A stretch of DNA of 64,000 bases from Viridibacterium sp047600765 (GTDB lineage: Bacteria > Pseudomonadota > Gammaproteobacteria > Burkholderiales > Rhodocyclaceae), in contig JASGKF010000001.1 in the NCBI GenBank assembly GCA_047600765.1, forward strand, positions 1,984,001 through 2,048,000, in the 5' to 3' direction. Positions 7,530 to 15,805 of this stretch are shown one piece after another. The notes under the pieces are model-generated. The model had not been told where the DNA came from, made no database searches, and saw nothing but the letters and a program-made list of their open reading frames with translations. The translations under genes and the position numbers were made by a program. Position 1 is the stretch's first letter. Each line of letters opens with the position of its first letter.

Positions 7530-7814
7530 ATGTGCCGCAACATCCGCACCCTGTTCAACTTCGAGCCGCCAGCTACCGAGGCTGAAATCCACGACGCCGC
7601 GCTGCAGTTCGTGCGCAAGCTCAGCGGTTTCAGCAAGCCCTCGCAGGCCAATGCGGCGGTGTTCGATCAGGCGGTGGAGCAGGTCACGCAGGCCGCACGC
7701 GCACTCATTGCCGGCATGGTGACCACGGCGCAGCCGCGCTATCGTGAGGTGGAGGCAGCAAAAGCCAAGGCGCGTTCGGCGGCGCGCTTCGCCCGCCCAC
7801 CCAAGGCCGGCTGA
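7530..7814 (+). CDS. DUF2277 family protein
   Basis: 94 aa matching the small DUF2277 family: MCRNIRTLFNFEPPAT at the N-terminus, then FVRKLSGFSKPSQAN, then a basic Ala/Arg-rich tail. Function unknown. The conserved early Cys and the all-helical character are notable, and no membrane segment is present. It follows the alpha/beta hydrolase with an overlapping ribosome site, so co-expression is likely. Confidence 0.85.
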   Translation: MCRNIRTLFNFEPPATEAEIHDAALQFVRKLSGFSKPSQANAAVFDQAVEQVTQAARALIAGMVTTAQPRYREVEAAKAKARSAARFARPPKAG

Positions 7815-7909
7815 CCGGCCCATCCGGGCAAATCCGGCGGGCCTGCATGTACTTTCAGGCAGAACCCGGGCGAGCTTGCCGGGGGAGACGATGATGTCGG
7901 GTAGAGCAC

Positions 7910-7924
7910 GTTTGCATTGCAAAC
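7910..7924. promoter_or_regulatory. Perfect palindrome upstream of the EEP-family gene
   Basis: GTTTGCA-T-TGCAAAC, a perfect 7-bp inverted repeat around one base, lies 25 nt before the next start and just upstream of its ribosome site. It resembles an operator for a dimeric repressor. Confidence 0.4.
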
Positions 7925-7948
7925 GCATAAACCTTGCGGAGATCGTCG

Positions 7949-8974
7949 ATGCTTTCCTATGCCCAACTCAACAACATCACCGATGCCGTGCAGCGCACGC
8001 GCACCATTGGTGGCTTGCAGCGCCTGCGTGCGGCGTTGTCGGCCACCCTGCCTGTACGTAGCATGGCCGACACGCTGCTGCTGGCCACCTGGAACATCCG
8101 TGAGCTCGACTCGGGCAAGTATGGCTTCCGTTCCGACGAGGCGTATTTCTACATCGCCGAGATCCTCAGCCGCTTTGATCTCATCGCCATCCAGGAGCTG
8201 CGTGACGGCCTCTATCCCCTGCAGCGCCTGCGCGCCTTGCTGGGTAGCTCGTGGGACTTCGTCGTCACCGACGTGACGCTGGGTACGGCGGGCAATGCGG
8301 AGCGCATGGCCTACCTGTTCGACAGGCGCAAGATCAGTTTCAGCGGGCTGGCGGCCGAACTGGTGTTGCCGCCCAACAGTGCAGACGCCGAGGGCATCGT
8401 GCAATGGGCGCGTTCGCCGTATGTGGCGGGCTTCCAGGCGGGCTGGGCGCATTTCTCCCTCGTCACCACCCACATCTACTATGGCGACGACATCGCCATC
8501 GAGCCGCGCCGCCTTGCCGAGATCACGGCCCTGGCCAAAACCATCGCGAAGTACGCCGGCAAGTTCTCGAGTGCGCCGCAGGCTGCGCCGGGTGAGAAGC
8601 CGACAGACAGCGACCTGCTGTTGCTTGGCGACTTCAACATCTTCAATCGCGAAGACGTCACCTTGCAGGCCATCACCAAGGCCGGCTTCGTGGTGCCCGA
8701 GGCCTTGCAGAACGTGCCCGGCAGCAACGTCGCGCGTGACAAGCACTATGACCAGATTGCCCACCTTGGTCAGCTGCGTCGCCTCAAGCCGACCGGACAT
8801 GCGGGTGTGTTCGATTACTACGAACACGTCTACCGCAAGGAGGACGCCGAGGCTTATGCAGCCGAACGCGCCAGCAAACCGGGGCGCAGCTTCAACGACT
8901 GGCGCACCTATCGCATGAGCGATCACCTGCCGATGTGGATCGAGTTCGGCCTGGACAACGAGTTTCCGGCCTGA
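7949..8974 (+). CDS. Endonuclease/exonuclease/phosphatase (EEP, DNase I-like) family protein
   Basis: 341 aa with the EEP-fold order of motifs: ATWNIRELD (Asn), AIQELRD (metal Glu), LLGDFNIF (Asp/Asn) and a C-terminal SDHLPMW (Asp-His). The family cleaves phosphodiesters in nucleic acids, inositol phosphates or lipids. No signal peptide is seen, so a cytoplasmic nuclease or phosphatase is expected. The ATG at 7949 has a GCGGAGA site; an upstream in-frame TTG at 7934 overlaps that site and was rejected. Specificity unknown. Confidence 0.85.
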   Translation: MLSYAQLNNITDAVQRTRTIGGLQRLRAALSATLPVRSMADTLLLATWNIRELDSGKYGFRSDEAYFYIAEILSRFDLIAIQELRDGLYPLQRLRALLGSSWDFVVTDVTLGTAGNAERMAYLFDRRKISFSGLAAELVLPPNSADAEGIVQWARSPYVAGFQAGWAHFSLVTTHIYYGDDIAIEPRRLAEITALAKTIAKYAGKFSSAPQAAPGEKPTDSDLLLLGDFNIFNREDVTLQAITKAGFVVPEALQNVPGSNVARDKHYDQIAHLGQLRRLKPTGHAGVFDYYEHVYRKEDAEAYAAERASKPGRSFNDWRTYRMSDHLPMWIEFGLDNEFPA

Positions 8975-8983
8975 GCCGGCGCG

Positions 8984-9778
8984 TCATGCGCCGGCGAGCC
9001 GCGCGATGATGATCTGTTTCGAGGAAGTCGAGCCGAAAGCGGCCCGGTTGTAGTCGCCGAACTTGTGTTCGATGACGAAGCCCATCGCGGCGATCAGCGC
9101 ATCGAGCTCCTGCGGGAAGAACAGGCGCATGCGCAGCGTGTCGGTAGCGGCCTCGGCCTGCCCGCCCATCGCGTAGAACCACTTCACCGTGTCGATCTGC
9201 GTTGCGGGCTCGTAGTGATGCTCTTCGTGCAGCACGACTTCCTGCTGCAGATAGGGATCGAGGTAGCGCAGGATGGGACGGCGCTGTTCGGGGTGGCCGC
9301 CGAGGAATGTGAGGCTGGGCTGGAAGGTGTCGATGACGAGGCGCGCGCCCGGCGCCATGTGGGCACGCGCGCATCCGAAGAAGCGGCGCTGGTCGTCCAG
9401 CGTGTGCAGGTGGTTGAGCGAGTTGTAGCTGAGGATCAGGAGTTTGAATGTGCGCTGGCAGTCGAAGGCGCGCAGATCGCCCTGGCGAAAGGTGAGTGGC
9501 AAGCCGAGCTGCGTCGCTTTCGCACCGCCCTGCTCCAGCAACCGTGCCGACAGGTCGAGGCCTTCCACGTCATGACCATCGGCAGCCAGCTCGAGCGCCA
9601 CGCGTCCCGTCCCGCAGGCGAGGTCGAGAATCGGGCCGCCGTGTTGTGCGGCGAGCGCGCGGTACAGTGGCAGATCACCGGGCGCTGTCATCTGCGCGAG
9701 CAGGTCGTAGGCCGTGGCATTGTTGTAGATCGCAGGCAGGGCAGCCTGCGCCGCGCGTAGTCCATCAAGATCCATCAT
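8984..9778 (-). CDS. Class I SAM-dependent methyltransferase
   Basis: 264 aa. The SAM-binding motif I is ILDLACGTGRVALEL, motif II includes DVEGLDLS and the following acidic region is QGDLRAFD. The C-terminal half (RMRLFFPQELDALIAAMGF) fits small-molecule methyltransferases of the SpnQ/UbiE-like group. Two adjacent ATGs occur (9778 and 9775); AGGA spacing slightly favours the second. It converges with the EEP gene, whose stop is 9 nt away. Substrate unknown. Confidence 0.87.
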   Translation of the reverse strand: MMDLDGLRAAQAALPAIYNNATAYDLLAQMTAPGDLPLYRALAAQHGGPILDLACGTGRVALELAADGHDVEGLDLSARLLEQGGAKATQLGLPLTFRQGDLRAFDCQRTFKLLILSYNSLNHLHTLDDQRRFFGCARAHMAPGARLVIDTFQPSLTFLGGHPEQRRPILRYLDPYLQQEVVLHEEHHYEPATQIDTVKWFYAMGGQAEAATDTLRMRLFFPQELDALIAAMGFVIEHKFGDYNRAAFGSTSSKQIIIARLAGA

Positions 9779-9861
9779 CTTCCTGCCTTGGTCATGCGCT
9801 GTTTGTGTTGGCTGATGGCGACATACCTTCGCATGGGCGGCCCTATGAACACCCGCTGCAT

Positions 9862-9914
9862 ATCTGGCCGTCTGGTTGCGGTCTGGCCGCAAATGCCCAG
9901 ACAGACGACCAGAT
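9862..9914. repeat. Nested inverted repeat in a divergent promoter region
   Basis: ATCTGGCCGTCTG (9862-9874) faces CAGACGACCAGAT (9902-9914), 12 of 13 pairs. Inside is a perfect TTGCGG-TCTGG-CCGCAA hairpin (9876-9892). It lies between the methyltransferase and the lipoprotein, which diverge from here. It may be an operator or a cruciform-forming element; there is no adjoining T-run. Confidence 0.45.
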
Positions 9915-10010
9915 TACGCTGTTTGTCATATTCTTCTAGAATGATCGACGCTTGAAAATACACAGCGCGTTGCGACGCGAAAATAATCAAGAAAATCGAA
10001 GAGAGTTGTC

Positions 10011-11864
10011 ATGTCGGCTAGCCAGAATATCTGCCTGAAACCGTTCCTTCTATTGGTGTCGCTTTTCATGCTTGCCGCTTGCGGTGGGGGTGGAGGCGGA
10101 GGCGGTGGGGGAGGAGGAGGCGCCAGTGGCGTTGGCAGCAGCTCATCGTCCAGCAGTGCCGGCTCAATGTCATCAAGCTCGACAATGTCCTCCTCAAGCG
10201 TCAGCAGCTCGTTGGCGACCGCGCCCTTGCCACCCGCCAGCGTAGCTGGAGCAACTGTAGCTTGGGTTCGCAGCGACGCCGACACCGATGATTATCTGAC
10301 CGGCAGAGAGCTGCATCTGTTCACAAGCGCAAGCGATCCACTCACGTTCGGCGGTCTCGCGAGCACGAGTCATTTTGCACTGGCGTCACCATCTGATCTC
10401 ACGGGCAACCAAAGAAGTATTTACTTTACCTTCGCTCCCGTCGCGCCACTGCCATTTCTCGCGACCTGGAACAGCGCTGTGCCAAGTGCCGGACTGCGTT
10501 TCATGAAGACGGGACTTACTCATGCCACTGCCAACTACCCAGCACCGGGGCTTGTCAGCGGACTCAATATGACCCTCGGCTACCGGGCGTGCAACATGAT
10601 TGAGGGCGCCGTTTATGTCCACGATTTCGCTTTCGCCGCTACGGACACCGCGCCGCTCCAGAAGCTTTCGATGGACTTTGCCGTCAAATGCGATGGTTTC
10701 GGCCTCATCAAAGGTGCGATAAGGCACAACTCCGCCGTCTCGCTGGTGACTGATGACATTTTCGTAGTAACTGGCGAAGACCGCGCCATGCTTGAAGGAC
10801 GTACTTTGCTGCTGGATGGCACCTTCTCGTGGGCACCCAAGGAAAAAATCAGCGCCTACAAATGGACACAGGTTTCCGGACCGGCATTCGACATGAGTGA
10901 CTGCGAACGTGCGGTATGTGTCACCTATGCGCCACTGGTTGCGAAGGGCGGCGCGAAAGCGATCTTTCAACTTGGCGTCACCACAGCCAGTGGCCGTTCT
11001 GCTTCACGTCAAGTTGCGGTCGAAATTCGCAGTCATCTGGACAAGCAAAGCCGCTTCGAATTGACTGGTGCGGGTTATTTGTCAGGCGGCCATGGTGAGC
11101 AATCAACGAGTACCTTCTTCAACGAGAAGACCTTCCGGCCGAATCCGCGGCGTTACTGGCGAGCGATTGACCCCGGCCCCAACGACAGTGCTACAGGAGG
11201 CGCATTTCCAGAAGCGCAGCAGTCGGAGCAATTCGCGTTGATCATGGAGGGCGTCACGCGCGAAAGAGGCAACATAGCTGCCGATCTGATGTTCTCACTT
11301 CCCAAAGGTATGCCACTGACGCCCGGTCAATATTCCACTGTGGCCCGAGGCACGTACCCCGAGCCCGGCCTTGTGCAATTCGGCTTCAATATTCTCGGAC
11401 GTGGTTGCAACTCAGCCTACACCGAAGTCATTCTGGGCAAGATCAGCCGCGCGGCCGACGACTTCACGAAAATCAGCGAGTTGGGTTTCTGGTTTGATTC
11501 CCGTTGCTTTAAGCCCGACGGGACACTTGAGCCTTATTCCAACTATGGCTTGGTTTGGCTTGACTATCAGCCCACCGGCTCGCCCACTGCCGTTGTGATC
11601 GGGCCCGCCTCTGCGGTGCCTGGCGAGACTGTGCAACTGTCGGCCAAAAGCTCGTCCGACCCCGGCGGCGGCATCCGGCTATTTGCCTGGTCCTCCCCTG
11701 GTCGCTTGCATGCCCCTGGAGCGGTCGATGCCACTGATCCTGCCAAGTTGTCAGTGACGATTCCAGCCGACGCCACCATTGGCAGTACCTATGTGATCAG
11801 CTTGGAAGTTCTGGACAATGACGGCAACACGGCTGTTACCTTGCACAAGATTACGGTTAAGTAG
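10011..11864 (+). CDS. Large lipoprotein with Gly/Ser tether and duplicated Cys-pair modules
   Basis: 617 aa. A type II signal peptide with lipobox LAAC (Cys24) is followed by a run of about twelve Gly and a Ser-rich stretch to about residue 65. Two similar modules then alternate with Ig/PKD-like segments: module A (about 85-245; PAPGLV, CN, a second Cys near 226), an Ig-like segment (about 249-345), module B (about 346-522; PEPGLV, CN, a second Cys near 498), and a C-terminal Ig-like domain ending VTLHKITVK. The protein is expected to be anchored in the outer membrane and displayed on a flexible stalk. No enzymatic motif recognised; adhesion or polymer binding is inference. Confidence 0.85.
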   Translation: MSASQNICLKPFLLLVSLFMLAACGGGGGGGGGGGGGASGVGSSSSSSSAGSMSSSSTMSSSSVSSSLATAPLPPASVAGATVAWVRSDADTDDYLTGRELHLFTSASDPLTFGGLASTSHFALASPSDLTGNQRSIYFTFAPVAPLPFLATWNSAVPSAGLRFMKTGLTHATANYPAPGLVSGLNMTLGYRACNMIEGAVYVHDFAFAATDTAPLQKLSMDFAVKCDGFGLIKGAIRHNSAVSLVTDDIFVVTGEDRAMLEGRTLLLDGTFSWAPKEKISAYKWTQVSGPAFDMSDCERAVCVTYAPLVAKGGAKAIFQLGVTTASGRSASRQVAVEIRSHLDKQSRFELTGAGYLSGGHGEQSTSTFFNEKTFRPNPRRYWRAIDPGPNDSATGGAFPEAQQSEQFALIMEGVTRERGNIAADLMFSLPKGMPLTPGQYSTVARGTYPEPGLVQFGFNILGRGCNSAYTEVILGKISRAADDFTKISELGFWFDSRCFKPDGTLEPYSNYGLVWLDYQPTGSPTAVVIGPASAVPGETVQLSAKSSSDPGGGIRLFAWSSPGRLHAPGAVDATDPAKLSVTIPADATIGSTYVISLEVLDNDGNTAVTLHKITVK

Positions 11865-11873
11865 GCAGACGCC

Positions 11874-13922
11874 TTAGCGCCGCCGATGGCGCAGATGCCC
11901 GCCGCGCGCGTCACCGCTGCGCACGGTGCGGCGCCCCGGTTTGTCGGGTGTGCGGTGTTGCGGCTTGCTGCCGTTCTGCGCGGCCAGCATGCGGTCGACG
12001 CGTTCCGAGGTTTCGCGCGCAATCGCTACCGCTGATTCAGCATCCGGGAAGAAGTCGGGCAGGCGGTAGCCCAGCCAGGCGTAGGCCGAGTACTTCTTGC
12101 ACGCGTCCTCGGCGGCCTGCAGCGGGTACTTGGCGCGCTCGAAGGATTCGAGGTCGTTGCTGAGGAAGTTCTGCCGGTTGTTGGCCACGTTGCGCGCCCA
12201 GTTCTGCCAGGCGTCGTTGAGCATGGTGACGCGGCTGGAGATGGGCACCAGCGAGAAGGTGAAGCGCTGCGCGAGCGTGAGGCGCAGGGTGTCGAGCCAC
12301 ATGGCGCGGTCGATCTGTTCGCTGAAGTCGCCGGGCAGGAAGAAGTCGTCCGACAGGTCGATGTTGCGCGAGAACAGTTCCAGCAGCTTGCCCAGCGCGT
12401 TCTCGCCGGTGGCGCGCGAGATGTTCTGCAGTTGCTCGATGGACGGGGTGACGAAGAAGCCGCGCGCGGGCAGGTCGTCGGCGTGCGTCTTCATGAGGCG
12501 TGCGATGGCGCGGTGGGTGTGATCGTCGAAGCCGGCGATGTGGCCGGCCTCGTGGATGCCGTAGCGACCGGCGCGGCCAGCGATCTGGTGCGTGAGCCAG
12601 GCGGGCAGCAGATCTTCGGAAATGCCGTCGTACTTCTTCGCCGTGCTGAACACCACGCGTCGGATCGGCATGTTGAGGCCCATGCCGATGGCGTCGGTCG
12701 CGACCACCACGTCGGCCTCGCCTTCGCGGAAGCGCTGCGCCTGCGTGCGGCGCACCTCTGGCGACAGGTTGCCGTAGATGGTGGCGACCTTGAAGCCCTG
12801 CTTGGCGATCTGCGCCGCCCAGTCCAGTACGTCGCGGCGCGAGAAGGCAATGACGGCATCGCCGCGTTGCAATCGGCCGAGGCTGCCGACGGGTTGCAGC
12901 TCCATCTCCAGTGGCGACTTGCGCTTGAGCGTGATGATTTCCAGCGCACAGCCGAGACGTTCGGCGAGCGCTTCGATGGCTGGCCGTGCGGCGAGTGCAC
13001 CAAGCAGGTAGACGGTTTTCGCCGGCACGCCACAGACGGCAGCGGTCCAGCCTGAACCGCGTTCGAGGTCTTCGAGCATCTGGATTTCGTCGATGACGGC
13101 GACCTCGACGGCCTGCCGCGTGTCGAGCATCTCGATGGTGCTGGCAATGTGAGTCGCGCCCTCGGTGAGGCGGCGTTCTTCGCCGGTGACGAGGCTCACG
13201 GCCACGTCGCGGTCGGCGAGGCGCTCGTAGTTCTCCAGCGCCAGCAGCCGCAATGGTGCGAGGTACACGCCACTCTTCGCTGTCGCCAGTGCTTCCATGG
13301 CCTGGTGCGTCTTGCCTGAGTTGGTGGGGCCGAGGATGGCGATGAACTTGCGGCGCATGCCGGCAGCCAGCTCGAAGGATTCGGGGTAGCGCGCCAGCGG
13401 TACCGAGCGCAGCGCCGCCTCGGCATGCGACTCCTCGCGCTTGCGCAAGATGGCTTCGGTGAGGCGATCCTCCGCCACGCGGCAACGCCGGCTAACCAGC
13501 TCGCGCCCGCTCTGCAACGCACCGAGAAAACTCGCCGCCTGCAGCCCGGCCTTGAAGGCGCGGCGCTCGACCGTGGCGATGAACTCGCTGAGCGTGGCGT
13601 GCATGGCGTCCAGCGTGTCGGCGTTGAGGCGTTCCTGCACCAGGGCCAGACGTTGCTCGGGCGTGAGGCGGCGCCACTTGGCGATGCGTGCCAGCACGCC
13701 CTGCTCGGGCACGAGGCGGAACGGCACCACCAGTTCTTCGTCGAGCACGCCCGGCAGCTCGCCAGCCACTTCGATGGCGATGCTCTCGTGCGTGTGGATG
13801 AAGCGCGCGTCGAAGCGGGCGAGGTAGGCGGCGATCTGCTCGTCGGGGCGGACGACTTCGGCGATCTGTTCGGCGCCGGAGCGGTCGGGGTCAAAGGTGT
13901 TATCTGGCAAGGCGTTCTTCAA
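11874..13922 (-). CDS. SUV3-like DExH superfamily 2 RNA helicase
   Basis: 682 aa. Helicase motifs: Walker A GPTNSGKT (about 197-204), motif II DEIQ (about 276), and motif VI QIAGRAGRYG (about 445). The DEIQ/GPTNSGKT pair and the C-terminal region resemble mitochondrial SUV3, an ATP-dependent RNA helicase of the degradosome. About 190 residues before motif I show no domain I recognise, and the extreme C-terminus is Arg/Gly/His-rich (RRTVRSGDARGGHLRHRRR), a likely RNA-binding tail. Cytoplasmic RNA unwinding or decay is inferred. It is transcribed away from ridA and converges on the lipoprotein with 9 nt between. Confidence 0.88.
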   Translation of the reverse strand: MKNALPDNTFDPDRSGAEQIAEVVRPDEQIAAYLARFDARFIHTHESIAIEVAGELPGVLDEELVVPFRLVPEQGVLARIAKWRRLTPEQRLALVQERLNADTLDAMHATLSEFIATVERRAFKAGLQAASFLGALQSGRELVSRRCRVAEDRLTEAILRKREESHAEAALRSVPLARYPESFELAAGMRRKFIAILGPTNSGKTHQAMEALATAKSGVYLAPLRLLALENYERLADRDVAVSLVTGEERRLTEGATHIASTIEMLDTRQAVEVAVIDEIQMLEDLERGSGWTAAVCGVPAKTVYLLGALAARPAIEALAERLGCALEIITLKRKSPLEMELQPVGSLGRLQRGDAVIAFSRRDVLDWAAQIAKQGFKVATIYGNLSPEVRRTQAQRFREGEADVVVATDAIGMGLNMPIRRVVFSTAKKYDGISEDLLPAWLTHQIAGRAGRYGIHEAGHIAGFDDHTHRAIARLMKTHADDLPARGFFVTPSIEQLQNISRATGENALGKLLELFSRNIDLSDDFFLPGDFSEQIDRAMWLDTLRLTLAQRFTFSLVPISSRVTMLNDAWQNWARNVANNRQNFLSNDLESFERAKYPLQAAEDACKKYSAYAWLGYRLPDFFPDAESAVAIARETSERVDRMLAAQNGSKPQHRTPDKPGRRTVRSGDARGGHLRHRRR

Positions 13923-14052
13923 TGGCTTGAATCATGGGGACGGCGCGGCTGCAAGCGCCAAGGCCATAAATAGCATATTCACCGCGCCACGCTGGGCGGA
14001 ACCTGCGCGGCGGCCCACACTGTGGGCTCTCCGTCATCACCAAGCTTGTTGC

Positions 14053-14517
14053 ATGAGCCAGATCGAACAACGCCTTGCCGCGCTCGGCCTCGAATTGCCG
14101 ACGCCGCCGGTGCCCATCGCCAACTTCCTGCCCTTCACCCAGCAGGGCACGACGGTCTTCCTCGCCGGCCAGATCAGTGAGTGGAATGGCAGCGTGCCCT
14201 TCGTGGGGCGCCTGGGCAGCGACTTCACGCTGGTAGATGGCCAGCAGGCCGCGCGCCTGTGTGCGCTCAACCTGCTGGCCTGTCTCAAGCTGGCTTGTGG
14301 TGGCGATCTCGACCGTGTGCAGCGTTGCCTGCGCGTGGGTGGCTTCGTGCATTGCGAGCCGGCTTATGACTCGGTGCCGCTGGTCATCAACGGCGCTTCC
14401 GACCTGTTCGTCGCCCTGTTCGGCGAAGCGGGCCGGCATGCACGCACGGCGATCGGTGTGGCTTCGCTGCCACGTGGTGCGGCAGTCGAAGTGGATGCAA
14501 TCTTCGAGATCAGATGA
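14053..14517 (+). CDS. RidA (YjgF/YER057c/UK114) family protein
   Basis: 154 aa of RidA fold, longer than canonical RidA (about 128 aa) and of the YjgF-like subgroup that starts EQRLAALGLELP. The C-terminal signature ARTAIGVASLPRGAAVEVDAIFEI contains the conserved Arg that in RidA hydrolyses reactive enamine/imine intermediates of amino-acid metabolism. Cytoplasmic trimer expected. The ATG at 14053 was chosen because the family-conserved sequence begins there. It is divergent from the helicase gene. Confidence 0.85.
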   Translation: MSQIEQRLAALGLELPTPPVPIANFLPFTQQGTTVFLAGQISEWNGSVPFVGRLGSDFTLVDGQQAARLCALNLLACLKLACGGDLDRVQRCLRVGGFVHCEPAYDSVPLVINGASDLFVALFGEAGRHARTAIGVASLPRGAAVEVDAIFEIR

Positions 14518-14545
14518 ATCGAGATTGCCTGAGGAATGCCGGAAA

Positions 14546-14619
14546 TTACCCGGATGAAACCTTGACGCGACATTTTTATCCGGGTTTAATGCGGTTTTCC
14601 GCATAATTCATCCGGGTAA
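14546..14619. promoter_or_regulatory. Operator array upstream of the DUF2239 gene
   Basis: TTACCCGGATGAA (14546-14558) and TTCATCCGGGTAA (14607-14619) are perfect reverse complements. A third ATCCGGGT core lies at 14578-14585, roughly midway. Core centres are about 30 and 32 nt apart, near three helical turns. A palindrome ATGCGG-TTTT-CCGCAT (14589-14604) sits between the second and third. The last copy abuts the DUF2239 start at 14624, so binding would block initiation. Confidence 0.7.
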
Positions 14620-14623
14620 AACC

Positions 14624-15193
14624 ATGTCCTACACCGCTTTCGCGGCCCAATCCCGCATTGCCAGCGGCTCGCTGCTCGAGGTGGTGACCGCCCTCAAGGC
14701 CCTGCCGCCCGAGCGCGTGGCGCTGGTCTTCGACGACTCGACCGGGCACTGCGTCGAGCTGGACCTGCGCGGCACGCTGGCCGAAGCCCTGGCGCGTTTG
14801 CCCGCCGACGCGACCCCGCCCGCCAAGGCTGGCCCCGGGCGGCCGAAGCTGGGCGTGGTGCCGCGCGAGGTGACCTTGCTGCCGCGCCACTGGGATTGGC
14901 TGGCCAGCCAGCCGGGCGGCGCTTCGGTGGCACTGCGCAAGCTGGTCGAAGCCGCGAGTCGCGCGAACCGTGCGCGCGATGTGGCGCGCCGCTCGCTGGA
15001 GGCCTGCCACAACTTCCTCGCTACCATGGCGGGCAACCTGCCCGGCTTCGAGGACGCGGCGCGCGCCCTGTTCGCCGGCAACTTCAACGCGGTGCCGGCG
15101 TTCATGCAGGACTGGCCCACCGACATCCGCGCGCATGCCCAGCACCTGCTGCATGAGGCGCAGAACGCAGCCTACGAGGCACGAGAAGACTGA
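14624..15193 (+). CDS. DUF2239 family protein with a possible ribbon-helix-helix segment
   Basis: 189 aa matching DUF2239. The conserved centre GRPKLGVVPREVTLLPRHWDW (about 67-87) and the following QPGGASVALRKLVEAA look to me like a beta-strand plus two helices of a ribbon-helix-helix DNA-binding unit; the GRPK segment would be an N-terminal basic arm. The remainder is helical. Three ATCCGGGT copies and a palindrome lie immediately upstream, consistent with autoregulation. Function is undescribed as far as I know, so both points are inference. Its stop overlaps the next start (TGATG), coupling it to the exonuclease gene. Confidence 0.82.
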   Translation: MSYTAFAAQSRIASGSLLEVVTALKALPPERVALVFDDSTGHCVELDLRGTLAEALARLPADATPPAKAGPGRPKLGVVPREVTLLPRHWDWLASQPGGASVALRKLVEAASRANRARDVARRSLEACHNFLATMAGNLPGFEDAARALFAGNFNAVPAFMQDWPTDIRAHAQHLLHEAQNAAYEARED

Positions 15194-15798
15194 TGAAAAA
15201 GAAAGGCCCATCGAAGGAAGAAACGGATCTGCTGCCACCCTTCCCCGTACTGACGCTGGCGCAGATCGTGGTGCCGGCCAGTGCGGCCGATTTCGACGCC
15301 GCACGCGACGAGATCTTCGCCGCGGGTGTGGCCGGCTTCGACACCGAGGCGCGGCCGACCTTCCACGTCGGCCAGGTCAGCGACGGGCCGCACGTGGTGC
15401 AGTTCGCGATTGCGGGCAAGGCTTTCATCTTCCAGACCTGGCGCGCCGAGGGTAACGAAGCGCTGGTGGCCTTGCTGGAATCGCAAAGCTTGCTCAAGGC
15501 CGGCTTCGGTCTGCATTCGGACCGCGGCCAGATCAAGGCCAAGCTGGGCGTGCAGCCGCAGTCCCTGCTCGACCTCGACAGCGTGTTCCGCAAGGACGGC
15601 TACAGCGGCGACATGGGTGTGCGCGCGGCCATCGGACTGGTGCTGGGTCAGCGCTTCCACAAGTCCAAGAAGGTGACGACGTCGAACTGGTCGCTGCGCG
15701 AACTCTCGGCGCAGCAACTGCTCTATGCGGCCAACGATGCGTATGCGGCGTTTGCCGTCTATGAAGGATTACGTGCGACGCGGCCGGAGTTGCTCTAA
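15193..15798 (+). CDS. DEDDy 3'-5' exonuclease-domain protein
   Basis: 201 aa, a stand-alone RNase D/WRN-like exonuclease domain. Metal ligands are visible in order: Asp and Glu in GFDTEARP (about 50), Asp in GLHSDRGQIK (about 110), and Tyr/Asp in LLYAANDAYAA (about 180). No HRDC domain, so it is shorter than RNase D and closer to plant/bacterial WRN-exo-like proteins. It acts on RNA or DNA ends in the cytoplasm. Its ATG overlaps the DUF2239 stop. It ends before a palindromic repeat shared with the convergent AraC gene. Confidence 0.9.
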   Translation: MKKKGPSKEETDLLPPFPVLTLAQIVVPASAADFDAARDEIFAAGVAGFDTEARPTFHVGQVSDGPHVVQFAIAGKAFIFQTWRAEGNEALVALLESQSLLKAGFGLHSDRGQIKAKLGVQPQSLLDLDSVFRKDGYSGDMGVRAAIGLVLGQRFHKSKKVTTSNWSLRELSAQQLLYAANDAYAAFAVYEGLRATRPELL

Positions 15799-15805
15799 GC
15801 CAAAC

